DNA of 64,000 nucleotides from Setophaga petechia (Eukaryota; Chordata; Aves; Passeriformes; Parulidae): positions 2,118,001 to 2,182,000 of the forward strand of contig JANCRA010000010.1 of the NCBI GenBank assembly GCA_024362935.1, written 5' to 3'. Below are positions 10,593-22,603 of the stretch, piece by piece. Under the pieces are notes generated by a model. The model saw only the letters and a program-made list of their open reading frames with translations, did not search any database and was not told the DNA's origin. Position numbers and translations under genes: made by a program. Each line of letters begins with the position of its first letter. Within the stretch, counting starts at the first letter, position 1.

Positions 10593-13500
10593 CTTTGATA
10601 TTACTCATAAAAGTAATCTTGATTTATTCATTAACAGGAATGATGTTTTAACTGGCTGGGGAAAGCCACCCCACTGGCTTTGGCTCTGACAAGGCTCAAC
10701 CAAGACACAGGAGGACAAGGAACTAATTTCCCAACTTACTTTCAAGGGCTCAGTTTACTTACTGGGATGGCAGCACACACTGGACGGAGCTCCCAAGTTG
10801 CCCAAGTTTTTTTGGAGCCAATAGACAGAGAGTTCTGTATACTTGTTGTTCTCTTTTAGCATTTTTATGATCAGAAAGTTCATTTTTGTTCAAGAGGAGG
10901 TTCACTCCTTCAAAAGTAGAAGTATCTGAGCACCCATCAGTTACAAGAAAACAGCTTTAGGAGCTCTCCCAAAGCCATCAGTTGTAAATAAAATACAAGG
11001 TTTAAGCACACACATCTCCACAAGCTACTGCTTGACTCATATAATTTAACAAGAGCTGCTGGAGAGTGAGCACCTCAAGACAATCTTGAGGCAATCCCAG
11101 AAAAATCACTCAAAAGAGCAGTGGTTTAAATCCATTAATGGTTAGAGTCTGTTGAATATGTTAGCAGCTTCTTTTCTTTGTCAATTAAATATGGGGGATG
11201 TTTCCACCAAATTCCACTGTTCCAAGTGAAAGAAGAGTGGAGAAAAGTAAGTACAAGGTATTGCCCTTGCCACCCTCTTTTTTAGGTGTGTCAACTCTTC
11301 TAAGTCAGCTGAATAAGTGAAGTCAACAAACACAGGCTCAAGCCAGCTCAGCTACTGAAGAGTGTAAACTGATTTAAATCAGTGGAGGTGAGGTTTTCTC
11401 AAAGTCTTCCCTTTCAGCATAGCAGCCCCTGTATTTTAAGTGCTTTGATGACACCTTACGACCTCTCTGACTTCCAGAAGCACCAGCCCAGCTCCCATTC
11501 CTGGCCTATCTTCAGTGCTGAAAATCCATGTTTCTCATGGGTGCTTTTTGGTAAGATATAAAACTCAGTTTTGCTGCTAGAGTAAGTATAAACACTCAGG
11601 ATCATTCTGGAACTCATTCAAGGTTCTAGTTTATTTGTACTTGTGAATGCTTCGCTAACTTCCAGCTTTTCCAGACACAATTTCTTCAAAGTCCCTCTTC
11701 CTGAAAAATCACCTTCCAGGTGACAAAAATCGCTCTGGGAGTGTGAAAAAAACCCACTGAACAAAACACAATTGAAAAAGAGGTGCTAGAATGGAAGCCA
11801 GAACTCTGTTTCTTAACAATAGCAAGCACTGGAGGGATGGTTACAATAAGTGTTTGTTTGAGATACAGTTATTATATATTGCCTAAATATTTAAGTTAGC
11901 CAAACCTCTGATCACTTGAAACAGAGCCTATAGAGGCCAAGAAGCTGGAGCTAAACTGTTGGGGGGATGTGAAGCTGGCATTAGCACTGAAGCAGGAACA
12001 GAGGTAGTGGGAGGCACACACAAAACCACAAAAAGTGATCTCATGTCTTTAAACTGTCCAAAGAATCATAATAATAAAGTTCTAGATGAGTGTTGAGGGG
12101 ACACATGCCACTTCAATGAAAATAGAAATAATTTTAAATGACATTTTGAAACATTCCATGGAAATGTATTTGAAATGTAATATGGGGACTCCAATAAAGA
12201 ATATGCTTTTAATACATTACAGATTATATGTGATCATCAGTTTAAGACTTCCCCTCAACAAGCAGGATAATTCAAGTAGACATCCAGCCTGTCTCTACAG
12301 TTTGCATTGCCATCCTTTCAAATGCAAACTCTGATGTTTCTCCATTGCTGGAGAAACACAGAGAAGGTATGGTTTTAATTTTTCAAACTCCTTTGCAAAT
12401 AAGCTTAAACATTTTACAGTTAAAAGGACAGAATTTACATTTGCTGTGTCTGGTCAGTTTTAAAATGGTATCTGTTATGAATCATGTTCACTTTTAAAGT
12501 TCATTTAACTTGGCTTATGGTTTACTTTAAAAAAAATGTTATGCATCATTTGGAGCTGCACTCCCAGCCACTATTAGTAATAATAAAGGCGTGCAGGTTC
12601 CATCCGATGGCCTTTGTATAAACTTGGATTTCCATAGGGAAAAACAAACAGGATCCACACAGACAGTAATAAATCCCACAGCCTTGTGCCATGTTGGGTG
12701 CCAGGAGTTTTAATCAAGGCACAGCCATGGCAGGTCTTTCTGCATCCCTAAGGGGATGTCTGTGTGCCTGGCATTGGGGACAAAAACACCCAATCTTGTT
12801 AAGCAGAACTGAAGAGAGATTTTTTGCTTTTGATCCTAATGAGCAAAGGTGCCTGTACAGAGATGGAATCACAGAGCAACTTCAGTGGCACTTGGAGACT
12901 CTCAGCATCCTCTCTTGCTGAGCTCTTGCCTCAATTCTGCAGCTCCCTTTGTGTTCATTCAGCTTAGCTGAAATAATTGGGTAACAGAACCTTCCAGAAA
13001 GAGAAGAAATGTAGGATTTATCAGATAACTTTTTTCAAGGTGGATTAAGGTCCCTGCATTAGCAGAGACAGCTTTACACAGTGGTGTCACCTCCTTACGC
13101 CTATTTTTCTCTCTCTGAAGGTTATCCCAAGGGCAATGGGAACAACCAAGGTGGAGCCCTGATTTGTGTTTGAGACCTCTGTGCTGCTCTACTTAGGTCA
13201 TGCCAGCATTGCCCCCCAAAAGTCTTTCCCACACCTCAATTTTAAAAAATAAACAGCAGTATACAGGCAGAGCTTCTGCCAAAGTCAGAGGTGGAAGTTG
13301 TGGAACAGAGGAGTCCAGAACTCACACTGTCCACTCATCTAACATCTTTTGAGGCCTCCACAACTCATCTTACAATTCCAATTAATATCTTTTTACCTCA
13401 CCATTATGTATTTCAAAAGAAGAGGTAAAGGAAACCACCTCCCCCAGATGTTTGTCCACAAACACTTGTAATGATGAAAGCACTTGCCTTCCACTCAGAG

Positions 13501-14068
13501 AAGCTGACTGGCAGTTTTGAAACAAGAAAAACAGTTTTATTGTAATTACATCTGTCTCATAAATACAACAAAATATCTTTTCAAAAAGTCACCACAGGAA
13601 ATCTAAACATGGTTGTAATGAATAACAAAAATCACTTTTTAGCACTGTAGCTTGTAACCACAAAGAACAACCTACATTTTCCTGATGCTTTCCTGATGCT
13701 CAATTTGATACGGTCTGCAGAGTTGTTCTCTCTGGCTACTATTATGTCTTAGCTTCCATCTCCTTTCCATCACTCAGGATAAGGGACCTTTTCCTTGCTG
13801 GAGCAAGATTGCCCTACACTTCCCAGCCTCTCCCTGAGAAATGTTTCCACTCTTTAAAACTTTTCACATGCACAGCTACCTGTGCTGTTTAGTTCAGTTC
13901 AATAAGTCCATCTTACAAATCCAGGAGTCCAATGCAAAGCTCAGCTAGGCAGAAAAGATGATGGTGCAAAAGGATCACCTAAAAAATCACTTTTCTGACA
14001 CAAGGAGGAGTGGTGAAAGCCCTGGGTCCAGTCCCTGAAGCAGACGCTCTGTTAAGTCCCTTAATTCT
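10593..14068. other. Unique DNA, no gene recognised
   Basis: Over 3 kb without transposon termini. Frames are at most about 80 codons. A plus-strand GTAAGTAC donor-like site lies near 11247 without a convincing acceptor upstream. AT-rich blocks near 12100-12240 and 13500-13640 have no further structure that I can see. Confidence 0.55.
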
Positions 14069-15120
14069 CAGAATTCACAGAATCACAAGGTTTCAAGATC
14101 ATCGAGTCCAACCCAGCCTCAACACCACAACTAAACCCTGGCACCCAGTGTCACATCCAGGCTTTGTTAAACACACCCAGGGATGCTGACTCCACCATCT
14201 CCCTGGACAGGCCTTTCCAGAACCTTATCACTCTTTCTGTGAAAAACTTTCTCCTAATACCAACCTATATTTCCCTTGGCATGGCTTGAGACTGTGTCCT
14301 CTCATTCTGCGAGTTGCTGCCTGGAGAAAGAGACCAACCCCACCTGACTATAGGTGGGGGGGTCCTGGGGGGCTCCATCTTTCAGGGAGTTGTAGAAGAA
14401 GCTCACCTCTGAGCCTCCTTTTCTCCAGGCTAAACACCCCCAGCTCCCTCAGTCGTTCCCCACAGGGTTTGTTTTCCAAGCCCTTCACGGGCCTCGTTGC
14501 CTCCTCTGGATGTGCTCAGCGTCCCAAGGTCTTTCCCAAATTGAGGGGCCAGAACTGGACACAGCACTCGAGGTGAGGTCTCACCAGTGCCAAATACAGG
14601 GGCAGAGTGACCTCCCTGCTCCTGCTGGCCACACTATTCCTGATCCAGACCAGGAGCCATTGGCCTTCTTGGCCAGCAGGGCACACTGCTGGCTCACGTC
14701 CAGCCGGCTGTCACCAGCACACCCAGGTCCCTTTCTGCCTGGGCACTGCCCAGCCACACCGTCCCCAGCCCAGAGCGCTGCAGGGGGTTATTGTGGCCAA
14801 AATGCAGGACTGGGCACTTGGACTTACTGAACTTCATCCTATTGGACTCTGCCCATCCCTCCAACCATTCAAGGTCTCCCTGCAGAACCCTCCTACCTTC
14901 CAGCAGATGGACACAGCTCCCTGCTCATGTTACCTGCAGATTTACTAATGAAAGACTCAATCCCCTCATCCATGTTGTCAATAAAAATATTGAACAGAGC
15001 TGGCCCCAGCACAGAGCCCTGAGAGACACCCCTGGTGCCTGGCTACCAGCTGGATGCAGTTCTGCTCACCACCACTCTCTGGAGTCTGCCATCCAGCCAG
15101 TTCTTATGGCTCCTCCAAGT
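14069..15120 (-). mobile_element. CR1 LINE, 5'-truncated, with decayed ORF2 reverse-transcriptase part
   Basis: This is the longest transposon copy in the window. Read on the minus strand it begins inside the reverse-transcriptase region of CR1 ORF2. Bases near 14960-15036 translate as [20 protein letters not shown], the conserved CR1 RT segment. It runs through the C-terminal part of ORF2 and ends with the CR1 3' terminus (TTGTGATTCTGTGAATTCTG near 14069). The frame is broken by several stops and shifts, so no functional protein is encoded. Plus-strand frames across this interval (14286-15126) are antisense shadows. Full CR1 elements are several kilobases, so most of the 5' part is missing. 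The 5' edge near 15103-15120 is approximate. Confidence 0.93.
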
Positions 15121-17373
15121 CAATAATAACCTGCAATGATCAACCAGGCTTAGAGCTTGATGAGAAGACATTGCAAAAAGTTTCACAAAAGAATCACAAA
15201 AGGTTTCTTAAGGTCTGTGATCTACCTGTTAAACTTTATAGAGATGCACCATTAAAGCATCCAGGTGTGGTTGGACCTGCTGCTCTCAGAGGGATTGTTC
15301 ACTACGTGAATCTGTGATTCCACCTCTGCAACAAAACCTGAATGAGAACCTGCCAGTACCATCCTCGTGAGCTTCTGGGAGCTGCTGGGAACAGAGACAG
15401 CTAGGGGACAGTTAGACAGCCAGCTCAGCTCCACCATGGACACCTGTCCAGAGGCTGAGGAGTTGTTTGGACCAAAACACTCAAAAGCCCACCAGGGCTG
15501 CACGTATGTAGGAGAGCAGGGTGAGCCCAACCATGCAGAGGGACTTGGTTCAAGAGTTATAACTCAGCAAGCCTGTGCTCTGAAGCATAATCAACCCAAA
15601 AAAGAGAAAAGAGGCCTCACGTCCTCAGATGGCCAGTGCTAAAGTGTGAAGTATTTCTCTTGTGCCACAATGGTATTTAATAGGAGCACAAATGTTTGCC
15701 TCAATATTGCCTTTAAAACCAAGGGTATTTATGCACTCTGGAAAACAACCCAGAGAACAGGCAATGTAATTAACTCCATTTACTGAGTAGGATGAGGAAG
15801 CTTGCCAGGCCTGCCTGAGAAATCCAGAAGTGTAATGGGAATTACCAGCAGTCACCTAATAGAAGTACATAGTGGCTAATGAATAATCTAGTCCATGCAT
15901 TTAGTATTTCTTTCCATTTTAAAACTGTCCATGAGCATATTATTTACTGTCAAATAGCTTCTAGAGCTATTTCTTGAAAGCTTTTGTATACGAAACACGT
16001 TAGTCAGGTGTGCATAGTCCTTGGAATTATTTTTTAAATTAAATTTAAATTAAACACATTAAACAAGTTAAAAACAAGCTCAAAATTTTCCCGGAAACAG
16101 AGAAGTTGAATTCTTTTATTAGAATTAGTTTTTTGAATGTTCACACCTCACTGCCTATTCTCACAAAGCAAACAGAGCAGGCAGGAGCTCCCACAACAAA
16201 ACCCTGTTGAGCAAGTGTTGTTTACACACTTCCCTCTGTTGCTGTGGAGACTCTGCTCACTGCTCAGCCCATCCAGAAGCAGATTAACGAGTCAAACAAA
16301 GCCTTTCACCTCCACTCCTGGGGCCAAGGCTGCTGGAGGAATTCTGGGCCAGCATGAGAATAGCCATGCTGCTAAAATGTTGTCCCACCTGGACAAGTAT
16401 AACCCAAATATATTTGTAGAGGATGTTGAAAGTATGGCTGAGGTTGATATTTAACGTATCAAGTATCAAAAGTAAAGATGAAAACCTTTCTTGTGTGCAC
16501 TTGAGGTAACATCTGGGTATGCAAATGGATGCTTAATACTCCAACTCCTTATGTGCTGGAAACACAGTCATTTTAACTGTAGGCCTTACCATTTCCGATT
16601 CCCAGTTTATGTCAATATGGAAGTAGAAATAGATTTATAATTGAAGCAAAGTAAATATTGCAATCCTGAGAGATCAGAGATGTAAATGCATAAACTATTG
16701 AATTGCAGAGCCACAGATGTGCTCCTGGGGTTTGCAATCCATTACTAAAAGTGGGATCAGATACAGAACAATTCAGGTAATCAGCACAGGTCGGACTTTT
16801 CCCTCCCCACTGCAACACCAACCCACTGCAGAGAGAGGGTACCTCAGACCCTGAGCGAGCAGAAGCTTTCCTGATGAAACATTTAAGTTGTGCTTCATCT
16901 CCTGCATGTCCTTTGCTGTCCCCAGAGGAGCTGCCGATGACATCCAAAATGCATTCAGATATTCAATGAACACTGCAGTTTGGGACACCCAGGGGCTCCT
17001 CCCCTGCCCTCCCAGGGCAAGGCAGGCTCAGCAGATCCTCCCTCTGCCTGAAGGACCTGTTTTGTTCCCCACTGTCACACCTGGAGGTGTCCCCAGCCCC
17101 CTTAGGAAATGCCATCAGTGTTTCCTTATCCCTGGCAGCGATGGAATGTCAGAAGGAGAAATCCCTGGTGGCTGCCCCACAAGGAGCTCTGCTCAGGAGT
17201 TCAACACTGTCTGAGAGCATCCACCCCAAGGAGCTGCAGCCTGAGCAAGGGAAGCTCCCCCACCCTCACCGGCTCACACGCACACATCCAGCAACGGCGG
17301 GGGCAAACTCCTGGCCAGATGTTACTGCAGCATTCAAGAAACAGTGGGAGTGAATTAGGAGGAAGATTTTAAA
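15121..17373. other. Unique DNA, no gene recognised
   Basis: Between the long CR1 copy and the next CR1 tail there are only short overlapping frames. A GC-richer patch at about 16800-17300 gives several open frames on both strands, as composition predicts. AT-rich low-complexity sequence lies at 16027-16075. No RNA gene or LTR edge was seen. Confidence 0.55.
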
Positions 17374-17424
17374 CACAGAATCACAGAATGGTTTGAGTTG
17401 AAAGGAGCCTTTAACACCATGGGC
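17374..17424 (-). mobile_element. CR1 LINE 3' terminus, short fragment
   Basis: CACAGAATCACAGAATGGTT followed by TGAGTTGAAAGGAGCCTTTA matches the reverse complement of the CR1 end. About 50 bases are recognisable. Confidence 0.85.
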
Positions 17425-19296
17425 AGTGAATCAATTCACTGATAGCTGGTGGGTCTCCAGAATAATAAGAGAGACCAAGCACATTCAGTGGATTTTTACA
17501 CATATTCTATTTTCTAAAATCTTTCAGGACTAACCTCAACAAAATTCAATCAATAGGAAATAGAAAACCCACATTTTTCAGGATTTCCTTCTCAAAATAG
17601 CCAAAGCAGTTTTTATTTCCAGTTCATCCACTTATCTGCTTGGCAGTCTAGCAACAATTTAAGCAGCCTAATAAAAACCTCCAATAGAGGACATACAAAT
17701 TTTAAGTCTAGAGATTAAATTCTCATCTTGCAGAAGCTGCTAAGTGAAAATTTCTTGTGCATACACAGAGGTAAAAATTGAAAATGTTTTCTCTTATGTA
17801 ACATTTTATTCTAGAACTTCCAGAAATTTAGTATCATTTTAGAGAAAAACTCCCTCAAAACATCCACTTTTGGAAGAAGCAGAAACATCTTGCAGTGTTC
17901 CAAACATTACATATTGCTCTATTCTATGTTTGTTGAAATACACTGCTTTTGAGTTCGTTAGGACAAACAAGATGCTACACTTTGTGGCTGGCAAATCATA
18001 TCTTTTGTCATCCAGCTCTTGGCAATCAAAAACTGTTGTGAAAGAAAAATTATTGAGAAAAAAAAAGTAATTTGGTCCTCAGATTTGGCCTCAAAAGTCA
18101 TCCAGCTTCGTTTAGGCACTGTAAGAAATCCCAGTGCATCTCCAAAGTCTCCATTAAATTTACTCCTGTATTAAAGTGAACATAAGTACTTTCAGTAATA
18201 TTTTATTAGGAATAGAAATCTAAGTATTTCTTCCTTTTATAGTCCTCTATGGCTTGCATTTCAAGTCTTTCTTCCTTTTATAGTCCTCCATGGCATATGA
18301 ATGAATAGTAGTGGAATGCAAATCCCCACAATGCTGAATTACTGGTGTGCTTTGTATATGATGGAAAACAGGACACAAAAAGTTTCATAAAATGCTGACC
18401 AGAGACCAACTTCTGTGTTTATTCAGAGAGACCACACAGAGGGAAGTTCAACCCTTTCCTCACACTTATCCATGGGGCAAGGTGCTACAGCCAGTGGAAA
18501 ATGCTAACAGGGAAAAGGCAGAGCTCTCCTGACATGGAAAAGAGGTGAGAATAGGACTATTCTCCAAATAAAGAATTTGGAGCAGAATAATCTAAGACAC
18601 TCTTGAAGAGGGCAGGTTGAATAAGCAGGAAGGTTTGGGGTGGTGGTCGTGGAACTCAGCCCATAAGTACTACCAGGAGTCAGCACGGCAGAACCAGAGG
18701 GTTCCTGAGGAATTCCCAATTCCCAGGGCAGAGCTAAAGAGTCATGTAGCACCCAAGGAGGTCCCAGAATAGAGACTTGGCCTCTGTGGTTTGAGGTGTT
18801 GCTCATTTCATCTCCAGCAAGAGTGGAGGCCTCACAGCAGGCGGAGGGACTGAATCCTACCAGAGACAGGTCCGTGTTACTGCTGGAGCCACCGTGGGCA
18901 CCTCACAAAGCCAAGGTCTGTGAGCACTGCCTCGGGGAATGGAGGATTTCTGTTATCCTTGAACAGGGGCATCCTCAGGGCTGTCCTGTGCTGTGGTCAC
19001 CCTGTGTGTCAGGTGTGAGACACCTCCCTGATCTTTGCTCACACAGGTAGGGCATGAAGAGCTCTGCACTCCCCAAAATGTAGCTACAAAATAGGGTGGA
19101 ATTGGAATGCTACATTTAACACTCCCTTGTGTCAGTGCCCCTTCTCCGGGGAGCTGGGGAGCTCCAGGGTCGGTTAATCCAGGACACAAAATCTAATCAG
19201 CATCTCAATGTAAAGAACATCCAAAATTGTTACTCAGTCTAGTATTTGAAATTAATCAAAATATCCATTTTTATATGTAGGAGAGATAATTCATGC
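17425..19296. other. Unique DNA, no gene recognised
   Basis: Apart from the small tandem duplication at 18227-18294 the stretch holds nothing I can identify. A TTTATTCAGAG motif near 18418 resembles an LTR polyadenylation signal in reverse, but no matching LTR termini were found. Confidence 0.5.
18227..18294. repeat. Tandem duplication, 41-bp period
   Basis: Two copies (18227-18253 and 18268-18294) differ at one base. Each begins TTTCTTCCTTTTATAGTCCT and ends TATGGC or CATGGC. The spacing is 41 bases. It is a simple local duplication of low age. Confidence 0.9.
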
Positions 19297-20111
19297 TGTA
19301 GAAATAGATATATGTATGTATAAATAGTAGAATTTAAACCCAGGCTTGTAAAACCACTCTGGCCGGGAACACAGTTCTGTTCGTGTTATAACTAATTCCC
19401 AGACAGTGTTAAGGTAAAATCAGACCTTTCTCCATGTGAATGGAGCAGCCCCGAGCCACGATGTCTGCAATTGCTCTAGTTGGGAACAGAGTTATTCACA
19501 TTGTAACTTATTCCCGGAAGGGCTCTGGGACCATACCACTACCTGTTACCATATGAAGAAGACATGTTATCATATGAAGAAGACAGGCTGGAGCCATCAG
19601 AGAGGATTTCCTGTGACACCAGCACCTGTGAGATGCCATCAGGAATTTCCTGGGTGATGATCACGGGACATCACCAGGCATTTCATGAGATCTTGCACCT
19701 GGACTGATCAAATCTTGGACACTCAGGAGATGGCATCATCTACTACATGTGAAAGACTTCTCTTCCTGAGCAATCAGACATTCATCTGGGCTGGGGACCA
19801 GTTTCTTTGTCTGTTCCTACACATGTATGGATCCAACTTTACATGCAAAGGGACAAAAGAACTGTGTGGTCATTTCTGCCCCAGGCAGAATAACCTGTAT
19901 ATTAGCTGGCTGCTGGAAGCACTCGGGGTGTACCTTCGGAGGAATGCTGAATCTCTGTCAGCAGGAACCCAAGGGCACCCAGCGGCTGCTCCTGGGGCTG
20001 ACGCTGACTTGGCTGTGGTGGGATTTAGAAATTTTCTATTTTTGTTAATTGACTTAATAAATCTTTGTCGAATTTTTTATAATTTGGCTACAGATTTGAT
20101 CGTTTATAACA
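19297..20111 (+). mobile_element. Solo LTR of an endogenous retrovirus
   Basis: The plus strand runs from TGTAGAAATAG to CGTTTATAACA, with an AATAAA signal at 20056-20061 about 50 bases before the end, as in a retroviral U3-R-U5. The flanking five bases, CATGC at 19292-19296 and CATGG at 20112-20116, agree at 4 of 5, consistent with an aged 5-bp target duplication. An alternative start at 19437 (TGAATGGAGC) gives a perfect 4-bp CATG duplication. I prefer 19297 because a repeated segment (GGGAACACAGTT near 19368 and GGGAACAGAGTT near 19480) looks like a duplicated U3 block spanning the alternative start. A 21-bp tandem duplication lies at 19550-19585. The 173-codon frame at 19685-20206 crosses the LTR end and is not a gene. 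Confidence 0.72.
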
Positions 20112-20304
20112 CATGGTTTGAGCAGACAACTTTGAGTTTCCACAACTCCAAATTTCATAAATGCAGCAGCACAAGACAAAATTCCCTGAGCTTCAACCCC
20201 AGTTAAGACACCAGAACAAGGCAGCACAACTGTGCAGACATGTTTTGGAAAAATTTCCATGGCCTCTACCTCTCCAGGCTTTTTTCATCTCCTGCTTCTT
20301 TTAT
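20112..20304. other. Short unique spacer between an LTR and a CR1 piece
   Basis: About 190 bases with no recognisable retroviral or gene content. The sequence passes directly into a CR1 3' end. Confidence 0.5.
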
Positions 20305-20486
20305 ATTACACACTGCCCAGGCTGCCCAGGGAATGGGCACGGCCCTGAGGCTGCCAGAGCTCCAGGAGCTCCTAGGGCTGCCCAGGGTGGGATTGTTGGG
20401 GTGGCTGTGCAGGGCCAGGTTTTGGATTGGGGATCTCTGTGGGTCCCTTCAGCTCAGGATATTCTGTGATTCCGTGACTCTATGAA
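20305..20486 (+). mobile_element. CR1 LINE 3' end, plus strand
   Basis: CTGCCCAGGGAATGGGCACG, then CCAGAGCTCCAGGAGCTC, then a terminus ATTCTGTGATTCCGTGACTC with the 8-bp-periodic CR1 tail. It is a 3' fragment of about 180 bases of the same general type as the minus-strand copy at 53351-53875. It is the only CR1 piece in the plus orientation. No coding part is intact. Confidence 0.9.
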
Positions 20487-22276
20487 AATACTGAAGGGTT
20501 AAGTAGGTTCTATTTTCACATGAAAAACACAACTGATTCCCTTTTCTGTCTTCCCTTTAACCTTCAGTATTTACCTTATTTTAATCGCATTGCTCAGTAA
20601 TCGCAGCTTGATGGATGTCATCTACTGTAAATTCGTCAAACCCATGAGCCAGATTTTTCTGTAAGTCATCCATTTCCCCCTGACTTGGGGAAGATCAGTG
20701 GGTTTGGCACCAGCCCAGGGTGGGGTTTCCCATGGGCTCTGTGAGCTCAAGTGAGCACACGGGCGCACAAAACTCCCGAGCAATGATCGCTTATGACAGG
20801 CTCCTGACATGACATTCAGGCACCTAATTAAGGCTCCTCGTTCACAAAAGTGCTCAGCAGCCCGCAGTCTCTGAGTCTCTCAAGTTCAACTTCACGCCTC
20901 TGTTTGTAATCTGAATTCAGGCATCCAGTCTGATGGTGCTGATAAATACAACAGATTGTTTTCTAATGAGAGGGCTGGAAGGATGGTGTAATTAATGACG
21001 AGCCCTGTGCAGGGGAAGAGAGGCTACTGTGAGGTCCCCGAGCAGAGCAGCAGCCAGGGAACCCTGACCTCCAGAACTGGCCTAACCCAAACATTAAATG
21101 CAAATAAGCACAGAAACAGAATAGCACAAAAATTATGTATCTTAAAGTCATCTCACAAATGTTCGAATTTATTTCAAATCTCCCTCATAACTGGGACATG
21201 AATCCATTTTATTTTAAAAATCCTTCCTCTGATAGCATATAATTTTCCCTCTAAAAGATCCAAATAAGCCCCAAAGCAAATAAGACCCCACAATGAACCA
21301 CTTAACATCATGTGACAAGAAGAGTCTGAAGACCACAGGACCTACATCCTCCTCCCTGTCGGGAATTTGTGGGCACTGTCTGTCCTGCTCAGTTTTACTG
21401 GGCATTACGCAATCCCAAACATTGGTTTTTTGGATCACTTAATGGATTAAAATCTGTCAGCCTTTAGCCAAAAAAAAAAAAAAAAAAAGAGGAAGAAAGG
21501 AGAAGAGAAAAGGAGTCAAGTGACACATTAGAAGCACTTTATTGTTGCTAAGTACTTACAGCAGGTTCACTCTGGCAGTCTGTCACAACATAATGGGATG
21601 TTCTGTCACAGATGAATCACCTAACGCCCTCCTTACAAAAGGGAAGCGCTGAATTCGAAGTAACATGACAAGCCATGATTTGCCTCAATCCTCCCAAACA
21701 TGCTGAGGTGGAATGCAGAAGAGAAAGCCAAGAAGGAAGAGATGAAAGTTTAAGGCAACAACGCTGTGTTTCAAGACAGCACGTGTTTTTCTCCACTGTG
21801 CTTGATGGACATGGCATGACTAAATGGATAAATATGAGGTTAATTAAAAACAAACAGTTCATTTTTAAAAAGTGTGTTATTGACCAAAAATATTATTTTC
21901 TCAGGAGCTTGTTACATGAGCGTTATTGACTTGATTGAGCATTATTAGCATGTCAATCACTTTCAGGCTATTTTTATAACCTTGTGCATGTTGTTTTATT
22001 GCAACATATACAGATAGAAAAGGAGATATGCACTGTAAAGAGCACTGGAATTCATAATCCCTACCAACAATATCTGTTTTGTAGTGTCTGGGGCCACGAG
22101 CAGGCTACAGGAGGGTTTTTTCCACTGGAGCAGACACAGGAACTGGATAATCACCTCTTTCAGCATTGTTGGGTTGCTCCCCTGCCCTCCCACAGCCAGG
22201 GCTGCTCAGCCCCATCCCAAAGCTGTGGGCACTGCCTCACCTGCCCTGGCCTGAGCTGACTGTGGGCAGAGCACAG
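20487..22276. other. Unique DNA with a 19-A run
   Basis: A run of 19 A residues lies at 21470-21488, followed by a purine-rich segment. It could be the tail of a retroposed copy, but I recognise nothing upstream of it. Other frames are short and overlapping. Confidence 0.5.
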
Positions 22277-22603
22277 GGGTGCCAGGGCTGCACAGGGATC
22301 CCAGGGCTGCACAGGGATCACAGGGATCACAGGGATGCCAGGGCTGCACAGGGATGCCAGGGCTGTGCAGGGATCCCAGGGCTGCACAGGGATCCCAGGG
22401 ATCACAGAGATGCCAGGGCTGCACAGGGATGCCAGGGCTGTGCAGGGATCACAGGGATGCCAGGGCTGCACAGGGATGCCAGGGCTGCACAGGGATCACA
22501 GGGATGCCAGGGCTGCACAGGGATGCCAGGGCTGCACAGGGATCACAGGGATGCCAGGGCTGCACAGGGATGCCAGGGCTGTGCAGGGATCACAGGGATG
22601 CCA
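22277..22603. repeat. Minisatellite with 47-bp higher-order unit (19+19+9)
   Basis: The basic unit is GGGATGCCAGGGCTGCACA (19 bp), with a shorter relative GGGATCACA (9 bp). In the right-hand part they are ordered 19-19-9. The GGGATCACA blocks begin at 22398, 22445, 22492, 22539 and 22586, exactly 47 bases apart. The left part is irregular, with GGGATCCCA variants and one 75-bp step from 22323. Some 19-bp units carry GTGCA in place of CACA. Frames of 241, 119 and 117 codons on the plus strand are repeat artefacts: the period is not a multiple of three and no stop occurs in the unit. Confidence 0.96.

Noticed and set aside
14286..15126. Plus-strand frames of 87-113 codons
   Set aside because: Antisense of the CR1 ORF2 remnant.
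18350..18480. TTTATTCAGAG as a reverse LTR polyadenylation signal
   Set aside because: No TG...CA termini or flank duplication could be found around it.
19685..20206. 173-codon frame with hydrophobic C-terminal half
   Set aside because: It lies mostly in LTR sequence and crosses the LTR end. It has no retroviral protein resemblance and no conserved motif.
21470..21488. 19-A run as a possible retropseudogene tail
   Set aside because: No recognisable coding or RNA sequence upstream and no target duplication found. A simple A-run is enough.
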